Assembly: GCF_900105725.1 (NCBI RefSeq)
Contig: NZ_FNLM01000034.1
Coordinates: 62,001-126,000 of the forward strand
Reading direction: 5' to 3'
DNA length: 64,000 bases
Origin: Gordonia westfalica
GTDB lineage: Bacteria; Actinomycetota; Actinomycetes; Mycobacteriales; Mycobacteriaceae
The stretch's first letter is position 1. Each line of letters begins with the position of its first letter. Under the pieces are notes generated by a model. The model was not told the origin of the DNA, did no database searches, and worked only from the letters and a program-made list of their open reading frames with translations. Position numbers and translations under genes: made by a program. This document shows positions 7,898 through 17,140 of this stretch, piece after piece.

Positions 7898-9529
7898 TCA
7901 TCTGAACGTGGTACGGAGGTACTTGACAACCGCGGCGGCGTCGTCGATCGGGCCCCGGTAGCCGAGGTAACCGTCGGGGCGGATGACGAAGGCCGTCGAA
8001 CCGTCCGGGAGATACCCCTGTGCGAACAGCCCCTCGGTGTCGCGGAGCAGCGGCAGCTCGGTGCTGCCGACCTGCGCGGTGGGCGCCGCGACCACGTGGG
8101 CGGTCAGATGCCCGTGGGCCGCCGCGGTGACCTCGGCGGCGAGGGATTCGAGCACGGCGACGTCCTCGGCGCCCGACGTCGCGTCGGCGTACAGCACGAG
8201 CGAGTGGTCGACACCTCCGAGCAACGAGAACAGCCGGAGAGGGTGATTCACCGATTCGCGACCGAGTCCCGCGGCGTCCGGCGCCCGCTCACCGGCCCGC
8301 GGTGCGGCCGGCGAGCCGGGAATCGTCGAGCCCGCGGCGATCGGGCTGTCGGCGTAGGAGATCAGCAACTGGGCTTCACGGCGTGTCACGAACTCGATGT
8401 CGGTGGAATCGGTGCCGATGCCCTCCCGCGCGTCGCGGACGGTACGCCCGACGACCTCTTCACCGACCGGCCGCCGTTCCAGGTCGTAGCTGTCGAGCAG
8501 GCCGGGAGCCGCGACGCCGTCGACCGCGAGGGCCAGCTTCCACGCCAGGTTGTGGGCGTCCTGCACACCGGTGTTCATGCCCTGGGCACCGGTCGGCGGA
8601 TGGATGTGGGCGGCGTCGCCGGCCACGAACACCCTTCCGCGACCGTAGGAGTCGACGATGCGGTGGCTGATGCGGAAAACCGACGACCAGCGCAGGTCCG
8701 ACACGGTGGCCGGTTCCGGTGACAACCGGTCGACGACGGCCTGGATGTGCGACAACTCCGGCGTGCGGGTGCCCTCGAAACCATGGGCGACGCCGTCGCC
8801 GCCGGAGATCTCACCGACCGCGAGCTCGTCGGGCACGAGCATCGACATGCGATACCGTCCCCGCCCCGGGAGCGGGATGCACACCAGCAGGTCGTCGGTG
8901 GTGCCGTCGTCGGCCTGATGCATCGCGCGGATCGCGTAGCCACGCGGCATCGACCAGTCCACGGCCACGTCGCCGAGCATGTACTGCTCGGCGAAGGCGC
9001 CGCCCTCGAAGCTCAGACCCAGGCCCTTGCGGACCGCGCTGTGCGCGCCGTCGGCGCCGATCAGATAGGCGGTGCGGACCGAGGTCTCGCCACCGTCGGC
9101 GTCGGTCAGCGTGACCGTGACACCGTCGGCGTCCTGATCGAACGCCGACAGTCGCACACCGCGTTCGATCTCGAGGTCGAGGTCGGCGAGTCGGTCACGC
9201 AGGACGCGTTCGGTGGCGTACTGCGGCAGCAGGTGGAATCGGAAGGGCACGTCGGCCGGGGTGGACAGGTCGACCCGGGACACCTGAGAACCGTTGACGT
9301 ACACGAACTGTCCGCGCATCTCCATGCCCGCGTCCAGGATCGCTCCGATCACGCCCATGCCCTCGAACACCTCGAGCGTGCGTGGCTGGATCCCCACGGC
9401 TTTCGCGTACTGCGGAGGTTCGAGGAGGGGGTCGACGATCCGGACCCGGACACCTCGCCGGCGGAGTTCGATGGCGGCGGTCAGGCCGATCGGTCCCGCT
9501 CCCGCGACCAGTACGTCGACGTCGTTCAT
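7898..9529 (-). CDS. FAD-dependent aromatic monooxygenase (PheA/TfdB type)
   Basis: A 543-residue class A flavoprotein hydroxylase. It has the N-terminal dinucleotide fold GAGPIG (residues 10-15), the internal IGADGAHSAVRKGLG segment (DG motif) that contacts FAD and NADPH, and GDAAHIHPPTGAQGMN (GD motif) near residue 290. The thioredoxin-like C-terminal domain typical of phenol hydroxylases is present, ending with FVIRPDGYLGYRG. Such enzymes hydroxylate phenols or polyketide rings using NAD(P)H and oxygen. A GAAGGG ribosome binding site lies 7 bases before the ATG. No pathway genes adjoin it. Confidence 0.85.
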   Translation of the reverse strand: MNDVDVLVAGAGPIGLTAAIELRRRGVRVRIVDPLLEPPQYAKAVGIQPRTLEVFEGMGVIGAILDAGMEMRGQFVYVNGSQVSRVDLSTPADVPFRFHLLPQYATERVLRDRLADLDLEIERGVRLSAFDQDADGVTVTLTDADGGETSVRTAYLIGADGAHSAVRKGLGLSFEGGAFAEQYMLGDVAVDWSMPRGYAIRAMHQADDGTTDDLLVCIPLPGRGRYRMSMLVPDELAVGEISGGDGVAHGFEGTRTPELSHIQAVVDRLSPEPATVSDLRWSSVFRISHRIVDSYGRGRVFVAGDAAHIHPPTGAQGMNTGVQDAHNLAWKLALAVDGVAAPGLLDSYDLERRPVGEEVVGRTVRDAREGIGTDSTDIEFVTRREAQLLISYADSPIAAGSTIPGSPAAPRAGERAPDAAGLGRESVNHPLRLFSLLGGVDHSLVLYADATSGAEDVAVLESLAAEVTAAAHGHLTAHVVAAPTAQVGSTELPLLRDTEGLFAQGYLPDGSTAFVIRPDGYLGYRGPIDDAAAVVKYLRTTFR

Positions 9530-9637
9530 GGGTGCCCTTCGTCTGTCGGTGTTTGTCGTGGCTCGGATGGGATTATTCGCCGAGGGAGCGACTCAGGGTG
9601 CGGTACTCGAGATTCATGGCACAGCATCGTCGCGGGC

Positions 9638-10033
9638 TCAGCGGGGGATCGACGACGGTCCGAGGGTTTCGGCTCCCAGCGCGGTGACCCGGGCGCGGAG
9701 TTCGCGATCTGCGGTCACGACCACTCGACGACGGTCAGGGTGTCGTCCGACGACCTCCACGATCGTGTCGTCGCCCGACGCCGGCGCCTCCACAACCGTG
9801 ACGTCTGGGATGGATGCGATGCCCCGCGCCCTGCCTTCCACGACGAGCACGATCGCGAGTGGACCGGGCAACGCGTCGAGACCGGGGGAGGCGAGCGGCG
9901 CGAGCCGATCGCGCAGGCGCTCCGCCGCGCCCCGGCGGTCCCGCCACCATCCGTCCGGCACAGATCCGACTACGTTCGCGCCGTCCACGACGAGCAGCGG
10001 GACGTCGAGACGGGACTGCGTCGGATCGGTCAT
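9638..10033 (-). CDS. NYN/YacP-like PIN-domain nuclease
   Basis: A 131-residue protein with the acidic signature of NYN (PIN-like) RNases: VVDGANVVGS near residue 16, SGDDTIVE near 86 and VVTADRELRARV near 105, which together supply the expected metal-binding Asp residues. Annotation pipelines sometimes call this family NTP pyrophosphohydrolase; the motifs fit a nuclease fold better. Its ATG overlaps the stop codon of the frameshifted MFS gene upstream (ATGA at 10033-10030), so the two are co-transcribed. The RNA target is unknown. Confidence 0.6.
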   Translation of the reverse strand: MTDPTQSRLDVPLLVVDGANVVGSVPDGWWRDRRGAAERLRDRLAPLASPGLDALPGPLAIVLVVEGRARGIASIPDVTVVEAPASGDDTIVEVVGRHPDRRRVVVTADRELRARVTALGAETLGPSSIPR

Positions 10034-11275
10034 GACCCCATGAGCCCACGGTCGGCGCCGTCACGCAACCCCGACGCCCCTCGACGGTGCTCGTCACGCC
10101 GTCGAATCCTGGTCTCCACGAGCCACAATCCGCCTCCGGCGACCGGAAACGCGGCGCCCAGGACGCAGACGGCCGACCAGCCGGCGGATGCGAAGGCGAG
10201 AACCGAGAGGATGCTGCCGACCGACCCTGCGGCGAAGTAGGTGGTCATGTATGCGGTGTTCAGCCGACTCCGGGCGTCAGGCCGCAGTGGGTAGAACACG
10301 CTCTGATTCGTGATGTGCGTGCCCTGGATTCCGAGGTCGAGGAGAGCCAGACCGAGGCCCATCGCCACGATCGAACGCTCTCCGGCGGCCAGCAGCAGGA
10401 AACTCGCTGCCGTCGCGCCGAGCATGAGACCGGTTTGGCGGTGTCCGTATCCGCGGTCGACTCCTCGGCCGGCCCCTCGTGCGGCGAGCGCACCGGCGAC
10501 ACCGGTGAGCGTGAAGAGCCCGATGCCGGCGTCCGACCAGTCGTATCGCGGCCCGGCGAGCACGAATCCGATGCTGGTCCACACCACGCCGAACGACGCA
10601 TAGGTGAGCATCCCGTAGCCGATCCTCCAGCGGAGCACCGGCTCTTCGGCCACCAGACGAACCACGGATCGCAGCAAGGCGCCGTAGGTCAGCTCGGTGG
10701 TCGGTGGACTGGTGGGCAGCGCGGCGACGGCGATGCCCGCGACCGCCATCAGGACCGCGGCGGTCAGAAAGACCGTACGCCAGCCGGCCACCTCCGCGAT
10801 CAGACCGGCGACCACCCGCGACAGCAGTATCCCGAGCAACAGACCGGTCATCACGTTCCCGATGACGCGCCCACGTTCGGCGTCCGGCAAGTGTCGCGGC
10901 GAGAGGGACGAGAAGCTGGCCGACGACCGATCCCGTACCGACCAGGACCGCAGCAGATGCGAGTATCTGCCAGGACGGCGCGCACGCCATGATGGCCAGA
11001 CACACGCCGGTGCCGAACAGTATCGCCCACAACAACTTCCGTCGATCCAGGAGGTCGCCGAGCGGTACGAGCAGGGCGAGACCGATCGCGTAGCCGACCT
11101 GGCTTGCCGTCACGACAAGTCCCACGCTCGTCGTCGAAGCGTCGAGATCGTTCGCGATCAGGGCGACGATGGGCTGCGCGTAGTAGCTGTTGGCGACGAC
11201 GAGTCCGGATACGAGCGCCATCAGGAGAACGGATCGCCGACTCAGCGAAGGGGTTGCCGTCGTGGAAAGTGCCAT
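10030..11275 (-). pseudogene. MFS transporter (drug/sugar efflux type), frameshifted
   Basis: Two halves of one major facilitator protein lie in different frames. The first, starting at the ATG at 11275, gives helices 1-4 (MALVSGLVVANSYYAQPIVA onward) and ends at QLLVPLAATLA. The second resumes as PDAERGRVIGNVMTGLLLG and continues to a normal C terminus at 10030. The junction is at 10884-10892, in CTTGCCGGAC: either two bases are missing or one is extra. Apart from this the about 410-residue protein is complete, with 12 predicted helices. The LysR gene at 11375 is divergent, the usual arrangement for an inducible efflux pump. Confidence 0.8.
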
Positions 11276-11329
11276 GCATCGATCGTTGGCGAGGAATATT
11301 CAACTGTCCAACAGATAGATCCAATGGTC

Positions 11330-11369
11330 TCCAGCGACTGGACCGATGAATGGCGTGATGGATACCATC
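11330..11369. promoter_or_regulatory. Paired palindromes before the LysR gene
   Basis: TCCAG-cga-CTGGA (11330-11342) and GATGG-ata-CCATC (11357-11369) are two 13-base inverted repeats of identical geometry, 27 bases centre to centre, in the 99-base gap shared with the divergent MFS gene. They could be the regulatory and activation sites of the LysR protein; the T-N11-A rule was not clearly met. Confidence 0.3.
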
Positions 11370-11374
11370 CGTCG

Positions 11375-12256
11375 ATGGAACTCCGGCAGTTAGAGCACTT
11401 CCTGGTGGTCGCCGAGGAGGGGAACTTCACTCGCGCAGCAGCTCTCGTGCACATGTCGCAGTCGGCGCTCAGCTCCTCGATACGTTCTCTGGAGCGGCAA
11501 CTGTCGGCGGAGCTGTTCGAGAGAACCACACGACGTGTGCTCCTCACCGACGCGGGCGTGGCGTTACGTGATCACGCTCGGCGGATCATCGGCGAGGTCG
11601 CCGCGGCGCGCCTGGCGGTTGAATCCATCACCGGCGTCGATGCGGGAACGATCGACATCGGAACCGTGCAGACCTTCACCGCGATCGACCTGCCCGCGAC
11701 GATGGCGCTGTTCCATCGTCACCATCCGACGGTGCAGATGCGCCTCCGCGAGGCGACCACCACCCAGCTCATCGAAGCGCTGGTCGAAGGGGAACTTGAC
11801 CTGGCTTTCGTGGCTCTCGACGCGACGCCACTGCACACCTCCCTGACGGAAGTGGCGAGATACGACGAGCCGCTCATCGCGATAGCGGGTCCCGAGCACC
11901 CGATCTCGGTGAAACGCAGGGTCGGCCTCGGCGAACTCGCCGAGCACGGCTTCATCGACTTCGAGGCCGGTCCCGGTCTGCAGACCGTTGTGGCGGACCT
12001 GTTCTCCGCCGCGCACGTTCAGCGCGAGATCCCCTGTCGTGTCGGTGACATGGGTCGGCTGGTCGATCTCGTCCACCATGGTCTCGGTGTCGCCGTCGTA
12101 CCGGCTCCGGTGGCGCACGCAGCGAACGGGGTGGTGGCCGTTCCGTTGGACACGACCCCGCCGGCCACTCGGTCTCTCGCGCTGTTGTCGAGGACCGGAG
12201 GACCGAGTAATCCTGCTGCGAAGCGGTTTCTCGGCCTGCTCGACCATCCGCGCTGA
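11375..12256 (+). CDS. LysR-family transcriptional regulator
   Basis: A 293-residue LysR-type regulator. The winged HTH starts at once with MELRQLEHFLVVAEEGNFTR and includes MSQSALSSSIRSLERQL (residues about 30-46). The effector domain follows, with FHRHHPTVQMRLREATT near 115 and VDLVHHGLGVAVVPAPVA near 245. The ATG at 11375 fits the family N terminus, although no good ribosome binding site is visible. It is divergent from the MFS exporter gene, which it probably controls. Its stop is 24 bases from the convergent FAD oxidase stop. Confidence 0.85.
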   Translation: MELRQLEHFLVVAEEGNFTRAAALVHMSQSALSSSIRSLERQLSAELFERTTRRVLLTDAGVALRDHARRIIGEVAAARLAVESITGVDAGTIDIGTVQTFTAIDLPATMALFHRHHPTVQMRLREATTTQLIEALVEGELDLAFVALDATPLHTSLTEVARYDEPLIAIAGPEHPISVKRRVGLGELAEHGFIDFEAGPGLQTVVADLFSAAHVQREIPCRVGDMGRLVDLVHHGLGVAVVPAPVAHAANGVVAVPLDTTPPATRSLALLSRTGGPSNPAAKRFLGLLDHPR

Positions 12257-12280
12257 CCGGAGCCCGATTGACGGCCCGGG

Positions 12281-13708
12281 TCAGTTGATGTCGCTGTGGC
12301 AGAACCTGCCGTGCGGGTCGAGCGTCGCCTTGATCTCCAAGAGCCGACGACGGTGCTCGGCGCTGTAGGCGTCCGCGGCGCGGCCGGCCCGTTCGGCTCC
12401 CGAGGTGAAGTTCAGGTACGTCGCGCCGGTCACGTAGGGGGCGAGTTCGGTACGGGTGACACGCAGCGTCGATTCGACGGCCAATGCCACATGTGGGTCG
12501 GGGACCACCGAGATCAGTTCCAGCAGGAACCTTCCGGAACGTGCCCGGTCGTTCGCGGCCCGGGCGGCTCCGCGGGCGATCGCGCCGCCGGCGTGGCGGA
12601 TCTCGGCGGACACGATGAGCGGGGCCGAACCCGGTGCCGGACGGGCGCGCACGGCGATGACGTCGATCGCCGCGTCGTGTAGGTCGTCGAACCATTCGGT
12701 GGTGACCATGGCCGCCATCGGTTCGGTGGGGTCCATGCTGATCGCATCGGCGGCGGCGAACGGCATCTCATCCCACATGTCGACGAGCGGGGTCTTCCAT
12801 GTGCGCCACTCGTCGACGATCGCGCGACCGGCCGCGGGGTCACCGGACCAGCATCCGCGCACGACCGCGAAACTGCCGCCGCGCAACGGTTCCGGGACGT
12901 CCTCGGTGGGCGGGAGATTCAGGATGGTGACCGACGAGGTCAGTTCCTCCGATTGTGCCGGGGCCCAGTCGCGGAACCGGCGCAGGATCTCCTCGGCGTC
13001 GGCGGCCGGATAGAAGAGGTTGCCCGCGTACACGGTGGTGACATCGGCGAGAGCGATCTCCATCGAGGTGACGACACCGAGACTGCCGGCACCCCCGCCC
13101 TTCAGGGCCCAGAAGATGTGCGGGAAGCTCGCGTCGCTGACGCGGATCGGGGAGCCGTCGGGTGTCACGAGGTCGAAGGCGCGCACGGCGTCCGACCCCA
13201 GACCGAAGCGACGGCCGAGCCAGCCGAAGCCGCCGCCGAGCGTGTAGCCGACCGCGCCGACGATGCTCGACGAACCCATCAGCGGTGCGAGTCCGTACGG
13301 GACCGCGGCATCGAGCACCATCTTCCAGGTGGCACCGGCGGCGACACGGGCCGTCCGCGTGATGGGGTCGACGGTCACCGCCGTGAGACGTGACGTGTTG
13401 ATGAGGAGGCCCCCGTCGGCCGGAACGCCGGTCCCGTGACCGGTTGCCTGGACCGTGATCCGCAGATCCTCCTCGCCGGCGAAACGCACGGCTTCGACGA
13501 CATCGAAATGGTTCTCGGGGAGCGCGATCACCGACGGTCGGTGAGTGACGAGTCGGTTGAATCCGGCGCGCGCCTCGCGATAGCCGGTATCGCCGGGGCC
13601 GAGGACGTCGCCGGCGATCCGGTGGCGCAACTGTGCGAGCACCGAGCTGCGGGTGCGGACGGTCAGTCGCTCGGGTCGGCCGGTCGGTGAGGTGGGTATC
13701 GCGGTCAT
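12281..13708 (-). CDS. BBE-type FAD-linked oxidase
   Basis: A 475-residue FAD-binding oxidoreductase of the berberine-bridge/PCMH family. The PP-loop region VQATGHGTG carries the His that usually bonds covalently to FAD. GGLLINTSRL and YTLGGGFGWLGRRFGLG follow; in the latter the position that supplies the second (Cys) FAD bond in bicovalent enzymes has no Cys. The BBE domain ends with a segment containing LDPHGRFCHSDIN. Such enzymes oxidise sugars, alkaloids or polyketides. A GAGGA site lies 9 bases before the ATG. Upstream, three 11-base-spaced repeats (13801-13835) may be a target of the neighbouring SARP-like regulator. Confidence 0.8.
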   Translation of the reverse strand: MTAIPTSPTGRPERLTVRTRSSVLAQLRHRIAGDVLGPGDTGYREARAGFNRLVTHRPSVIALPENHFDVVEAVRFAGEEDLRITVQATGHGTGVPADGGLLINTSRLTAVTVDPITRTARVAAGATWKMVLDAAVPYGLAPLMGSSSIVGAVGYTLGGGFGWLGRRFGLGSDAVRAFDLVTPDGSPIRVSDASFPHIFWALKGGGAGSLGVVTSMEIALADVTTVYAGNLFYPAADAEEILRRFRDWAPAQSEELTSSVTILNLPPTEDVPEPLRGGSFAVVRGCWSGDPAAGRAIVDEWRTWKTPLVDMWDEMPFAAADAISMDPTEPMAAMVTTEWFDDLHDAAIDVIAVRARPAPGSAPLIVSAEIRHAGGAIARGAARAANDRARSGRFLLELISVVPDPHVALAVESTLRVTRTELAPYVTGATYLNFTSGAERAGRAADAYSAEHRRRLLEIKATLDPHGRFCHSDIN

Positions 13709-13800
13709 ACGGTGAGTCCTCGGGTGTGGCCGGCATCGCCGGCGGGCGTCTGATCTGGTTCCGGGCAGGGCCGGGTTCGGAATCCAGACTCACCGGCGGT

Positions 13801-13835
13801 TCTTGGGGGCGACTTGAGGCGGACTTGGGCGTCAG
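13801..13835 (-). promoter_or_regulatory. Three direct repeats at 11-base spacing, candidate SARP binding site
   Basis: CTTG occurs at 13803, 13814 and 13825, exactly 11 bases apart; the last two copies are GACTTG and the first is TTCTTG. Direct heptamer-type repeats on one helix face are the known geometry of SARP operators. The array lies just past the stop codon of the SARP-like gene and about 95 bases upstream of the FAD oxidase start. No strong -10 was seen between the array and the oxidase gene. Confidence 0.4.
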
Positions 13836-16800
13836 GCCGGCGGGGACACGCCCCACTCCGCGGCCAGCGCGTCGACCCGTTCGACCAGGGCTTTTGCCTC
13901 TTGGGCCACGGCGATGTCGCGAGCACGTCCGAGTGTTGCGCCGAACACCGCGGCCGGACGCCCGTTGGCGTACTCGTAGCGGGCGCGGACGAGAAGGCGG
14001 TGTGCGTCCCCGTAGTGCTCGCCCGTTCGCTCGGCGAATTCGTCCGCCTGGTCCAGGAGAGCGGCCGCATCGGTCAGCTTGCCCGCGGTCACCAGGATCT
14101 CGGCGTGCAGGCCGAGCCAGAATCCCTCGCCGGTGCGCGGATGGTCCGGGCTGCCGGGTTGACCGGTCGCGGGTCCGCCGGCGTCCAGCTGGTCGATCCG
14201 GACCAGTGCGTCGTCGATGTCACCGGTCATGGCGCGCGCCCACCAGTACATGCGTTCGCCGCCGCGACGCAGGTACACCAGCGGTCCCGGCCCGTCGGAG
14301 TCGATGATCTGCCCGGCATCGAGCGCCCACTCCGCGTCACCGATCATCGCGGCCGCACCGACCGCGAAGATCGCGGTGCCCAACCGGGATCGGGGGTCCG
14401 GGCGCGCATCGGAGATGGTCCCGAACAGCGACCTGCCGGCGTCACCGCCGAGGTGGATCGTGGCCGTCCAGGCCCGGAAGCCGCGCGCCATCATCAGCTG
14501 GTCGTCGCGGAGCCCGTCGACGTCGTCGATGGGGCCGTAGGTGTCCAGGATGCGATGAGCCGCGCCGAAACTGCCGCGCGTGAACTCGTCGATCCCGGCG
14601 ACCTGCATGCCGAGATGGACGACCACCGGATCGTCGGACCGCTCGGCCCGGGCGCGCAGATCGTTCGCGAGCCGGTGCCCGGTACGTGCGTCGGCGACCT
14701 GGATGTGTGCGGCGCAGCGGGCGTAGTCGAGGGAGGCCAGTAGTCGCCGGTCCCCGAGCGACGTCGCCAGTGTGCGAGCGCGTTCCTGGAGGTCGGGGTC
14801 GGCGGCGAAGTAACCGTGAGTGGCGACCTCGCCCGCGAGCTGGGTGGCGATCGCCCGGAGTTCGGCCGGTTGATCCCCGGTGGCCCGCGCCAGCGTCGAC
14901 GCATCGCCGAAATGGCGTTTCGCGCCGTCCAGATCGTATGTGCGCAGAGCGATGTCGCCCGCGGTCAACAGGGCGCTGGTGGTGCGCTCACGGTCGGCGA
15001 GCGGACCCGCCGACCACAGGTGCCGCGCGACCCGGGTGACCGCGTGCGGTGACGAGTTGCCGGCCAGGGCGTCGGCGATGGCGAGATGGATGCGTCGCGC
15101 GCGCATCGAGGGGATCCCGTCGGCGATCGCCTCACGGATGATGTCGTGACTGAAGCTGAACCCGAACGGATCATCGGGACCGAGATCGATGACCCCGGCG
15201 GAAGCGGCGGATTCGAGCGTGTCGAGCGCCACGTCGACCGGCCGTCCCGCCGCGGTCGCGAGCAGCACCAGGTCCACCCGCGTGCCGATGAGGGCGGCGA
15301 TGTCGAGCAGCTCGGTTGTCTCCGCGGACAATCCGAGTAGACGCTGACGGACCACGTCGCGCACCCCGGACGGTACGGCACTACTCACGATCGACCCCTG
15401 ATAGGCGAGGATCCGTGCCAGTTCGCGGACGAAGAAGGCGTTGCCGCCGGTGCGCCGCTCGATCGAGCTCACCGTGGCGACCTCCGGCCACTGCTGGGTC
15501 TCGCGACGGATCAGCTCGGAGATGTCGTCCCCGCGGAGCGGTCCGACCCGGAGGCGGCGATGTTCGGGCAGCCGCGCCAGCGTCGCCAGGGTCGAGGCCA
15601 CGACGGGGCGGTGGGTCGGGGACCGCAGCGACGCGAAGAACGTGACGCCCGGCGTGCGACGGGAAACCATGTGCGCGAACAACTCCAGGGATGCGCCGTC
15701 GGCCCACTGGAGGTCGTCGAGGACGATGATCAGTTTCGAGGTCTCCGCGACGCCGTCGAGAAGGTCGGCGGCCTGGTCGTAGAACTGGAAACGTGCTGCG
15801 GCATCGGGCATCTGACGTGGCGGCGGGATCACGTTGACGCCCTCGGTGACCATGCGGCCGAGCGAGCTGTCGAGGAGTCGCTCACGGTCGGCCGGATCGA
15901 GTTGGGGGAGTACCGTGCCGAGGATCTGGACCCACGGCCACATCGATGGTGCCGCGGGATCGTCCACGCATCGGCCCCACAGGACCCGCAGTTCGGCGGC
16001 GCCGGCCGCACGCCGTCCCGCTTCGTCGATCAGCGCCGTCTTGCCCGCTCCCGGTTCGCCTTCCACCACCACGACGCCGCCGTGGCCGGTCATCGAGGCG
16101 AGGACGGCTCGGTGCAGTGCGGCCAGTTCGTCGGTGCGCCCGACCAGCGACGGCGCGTCGTCCGAGTGGTCGAGGGTCTCGGCGTCGAGGGGATCGGTGT
16201 CGGGAGTGTCGGGGGCCGGGGTTCGCGGTGCCGCGATGGCGTCGCGCGGTGCGACCGGCGCGTCGAGGTGAGGGGCGTGATCGAGGATGTCGCGTTCCAG
16301 ATCGCGGAGTCGTGGGCCCGGGTCCACGCCGATCTCCTCGGCGAGGATGCGGCGGGCGTTGGCGATCGCGCCGAGCGCATCGGACTGCCGGCCCAGCCGG
16401 TACAGCGCGGTGGCGAGGAGGACCCAGAGGCCTTCGTCGAGTGGCGATCGTTCGACGGCGCTGTCGAGTTCGGTGACCAGTAGACGATGGTCCCCGGCGG
16501 CCATCCGCGCCTCGAACGACATCTCCCGCGCGGCCTCGAGCAAGCGGTCGAGCCGGTCGGCCGCCTCGTCGCGGAACGCCAGCCCCTCGAACTCCGGGAG
16601 GAGTGGACGGTAGGACTCGAGGACCGTCTGCAGGAGCGGGGCCGCGGCTGCGGTGTCGCCCTGCTGCATCAGGGTTCGCGCCGAGGCGAGATCCGTGGCC
16701 AGCCGGCGCAGGTCGACCTGGTCGGGTGTCGTCGGCAGGCTGTAACCCGTTCCGTGGGTGAGCAGCACGGTCGAGGGACTGCGGGGCTTGCGGTCGGGTT

Positions 16801-17029
16801 CGAGGGCCTTGCGCAACCCCGAGATGTAGGACTGCAGTGACACTTCGGCGCGCTCGGGTGGCGAGTCGCCCCAGATGCCCTCGATGAGCCGGTCGGCGCG
16901 CAGCGGCGCGCCCTCGGCGAGGACGAGCTGCGCCAGTGTGGCCCGCTGCTTGCGGGTGCCGAGTTCGACGGGATCGGAACCGATCTGGGCGCCGAGCCCG
17001 CCCAAGACCGTGTACGAGAGTCCGAGCAT
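13832..17029 (-). CDS. AfsR/SARP-type regulator with AAA ATPase and TPR-like domains
   Basis: A 1065-residue multidomain regulator. Residues about 1-90 form an OmpR-like winged helix (ELGTRKQRATLAQLVLAEG), and about 95-250 form the bacterial transcriptional activation domain ending in EEIGVDPGPRLRDLERDIL. A Pro/Asp-rich linker follows, then an ATPase domain starting at LVGRTDELAALHRAV (about 292) with P-loop GEPGAGKT near 318 and Walker B VLDDLQWAD near 420. The C-terminal half is helical and TPR-like. Such proteins switch on secondary-metabolite or stress genes. The start ATG at 17029 follows TACACT by 7 bases, so it may be leaderless. The only close downstream gene is the FAD oxidase. Confidence 0.8.
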   Translation of the reverse strand: MLGLSYTVLGGLGAQIGSDPVELGTRKQRATLAQLVLAEGAPLRADRLIEGIWGDSPPERAEVSLQSYISGLRKALEPDRKPRSPSTVLLTHGTGYSLPTTPDQVDLRRLATDLASARTLMQQGDTAAAAPLLQTVLESYRPLLPEFEGLAFRDEAADRLDRLLEAAREMSFEARMAAGDHRLLVTELDSAVERSPLDEGLWVLLATALYRLGRQSDALGAIANARRILAEEIGVDPGPRLRDLERDILDHAPHLDAPVAPRDAIAAPRTPAPDTPDTDPLDAETLDHSDDAPSLVGRTDELAALHRAVLASMTGHGGVVVVEGEPGAGKTALIDEAGRRAAGAAELRVLWGRCVDDPAAPSMWPWVQILGTVLPQLDPADRERLLDSSLGRMVTEGVNVIPPPRQMPDAAARFQFYDQAADLLDGVAETSKLIIVLDDLQWADGASLELFAHMVSRRTPGVTFFASLRSPTHRPVVASTLATLARLPEHRRLRVGPLRGDDISELIRRETQQWPEVATVSSIERRTGGNAFFVRELARILAYQGSIVSSAVPSGVRDVVRQRLLGLSAETTELLDIAALIGTRVDLVLLATAAGRPVDVALDTLESAASAGVIDLGPDDPFGFSFSHDIIREAIADGIPSMRARRIHLAIADALAGNSSPHAVTRVARHLWSAGPLADRERTTSALLTAGDIALRTYDLDGAKRHFGDASTLARATGDQPAELRAIATQLAGEVATHGYFAADPDLQERARTLATSLGDRRLLASLDYARCAAHIQVADARTGHRLANDLRARAERSDDPVVVHLGMQVAGIDEFTRGSFGAAHRILDTYGPIDDVDGLRDDQLMMARGFRAWTATIHLGGDAGRSLFGTISDARPDPRSRLGTAIFAVGAAAMIGDAEWALDAGQIIDSDGPGPLVYLRRGGERMYWWARAMTGDIDDALVRIDQLDAGGPATGQPGSPDHPRTGEGFWLGLHAEILVTAGKLTDAAALLDQADEFAERTGEHYGDAHRLLVRARYEYANGRPAAVFGATLGRARDIAVAQEAKALVERVDALAAEWGVSPPA

Positions 17030-17036
17030 CAGCGTG

Positions 17037-17042
17037 AGTGTA
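17037..17042 (-). promoter_or_regulatory. Candidate -10 of a leaderless transcript (SARP gene)
   Basis: TACACT on the minus strand, 7 bases before the ATG at 17029; no Shine-Dalgarno sequence. The 111-base divergent gap to the VOC gene also holds GTCCGAC twice (17080 and 17092). Confidence 0.35.
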
Positions 17043-17140
17043 ATGGTCTGCGCACCTCCGGGGCGGGGTACTGGACCAGGTCCGACCCTTCGTCCGACAT
17101 GCACGCGGGAACTGTCGGTGTCGGGCGATACCTTGTCCGC

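Noticed and set aside
6146..8722. Long plus-strand open frame across the hydrolase, pyruvyl transferase and monooxygenase genes
   Set aside because: It spans three well-supported minus-strand genes and has low-complexity, Arg/Gly-rich composition.
12253..12284. CTGACC/GGTCAG hairpin between the LysR and FAD oxidase genes
   Set aside because: Six-base arms around a 20-base loop are too weak to call a terminator.
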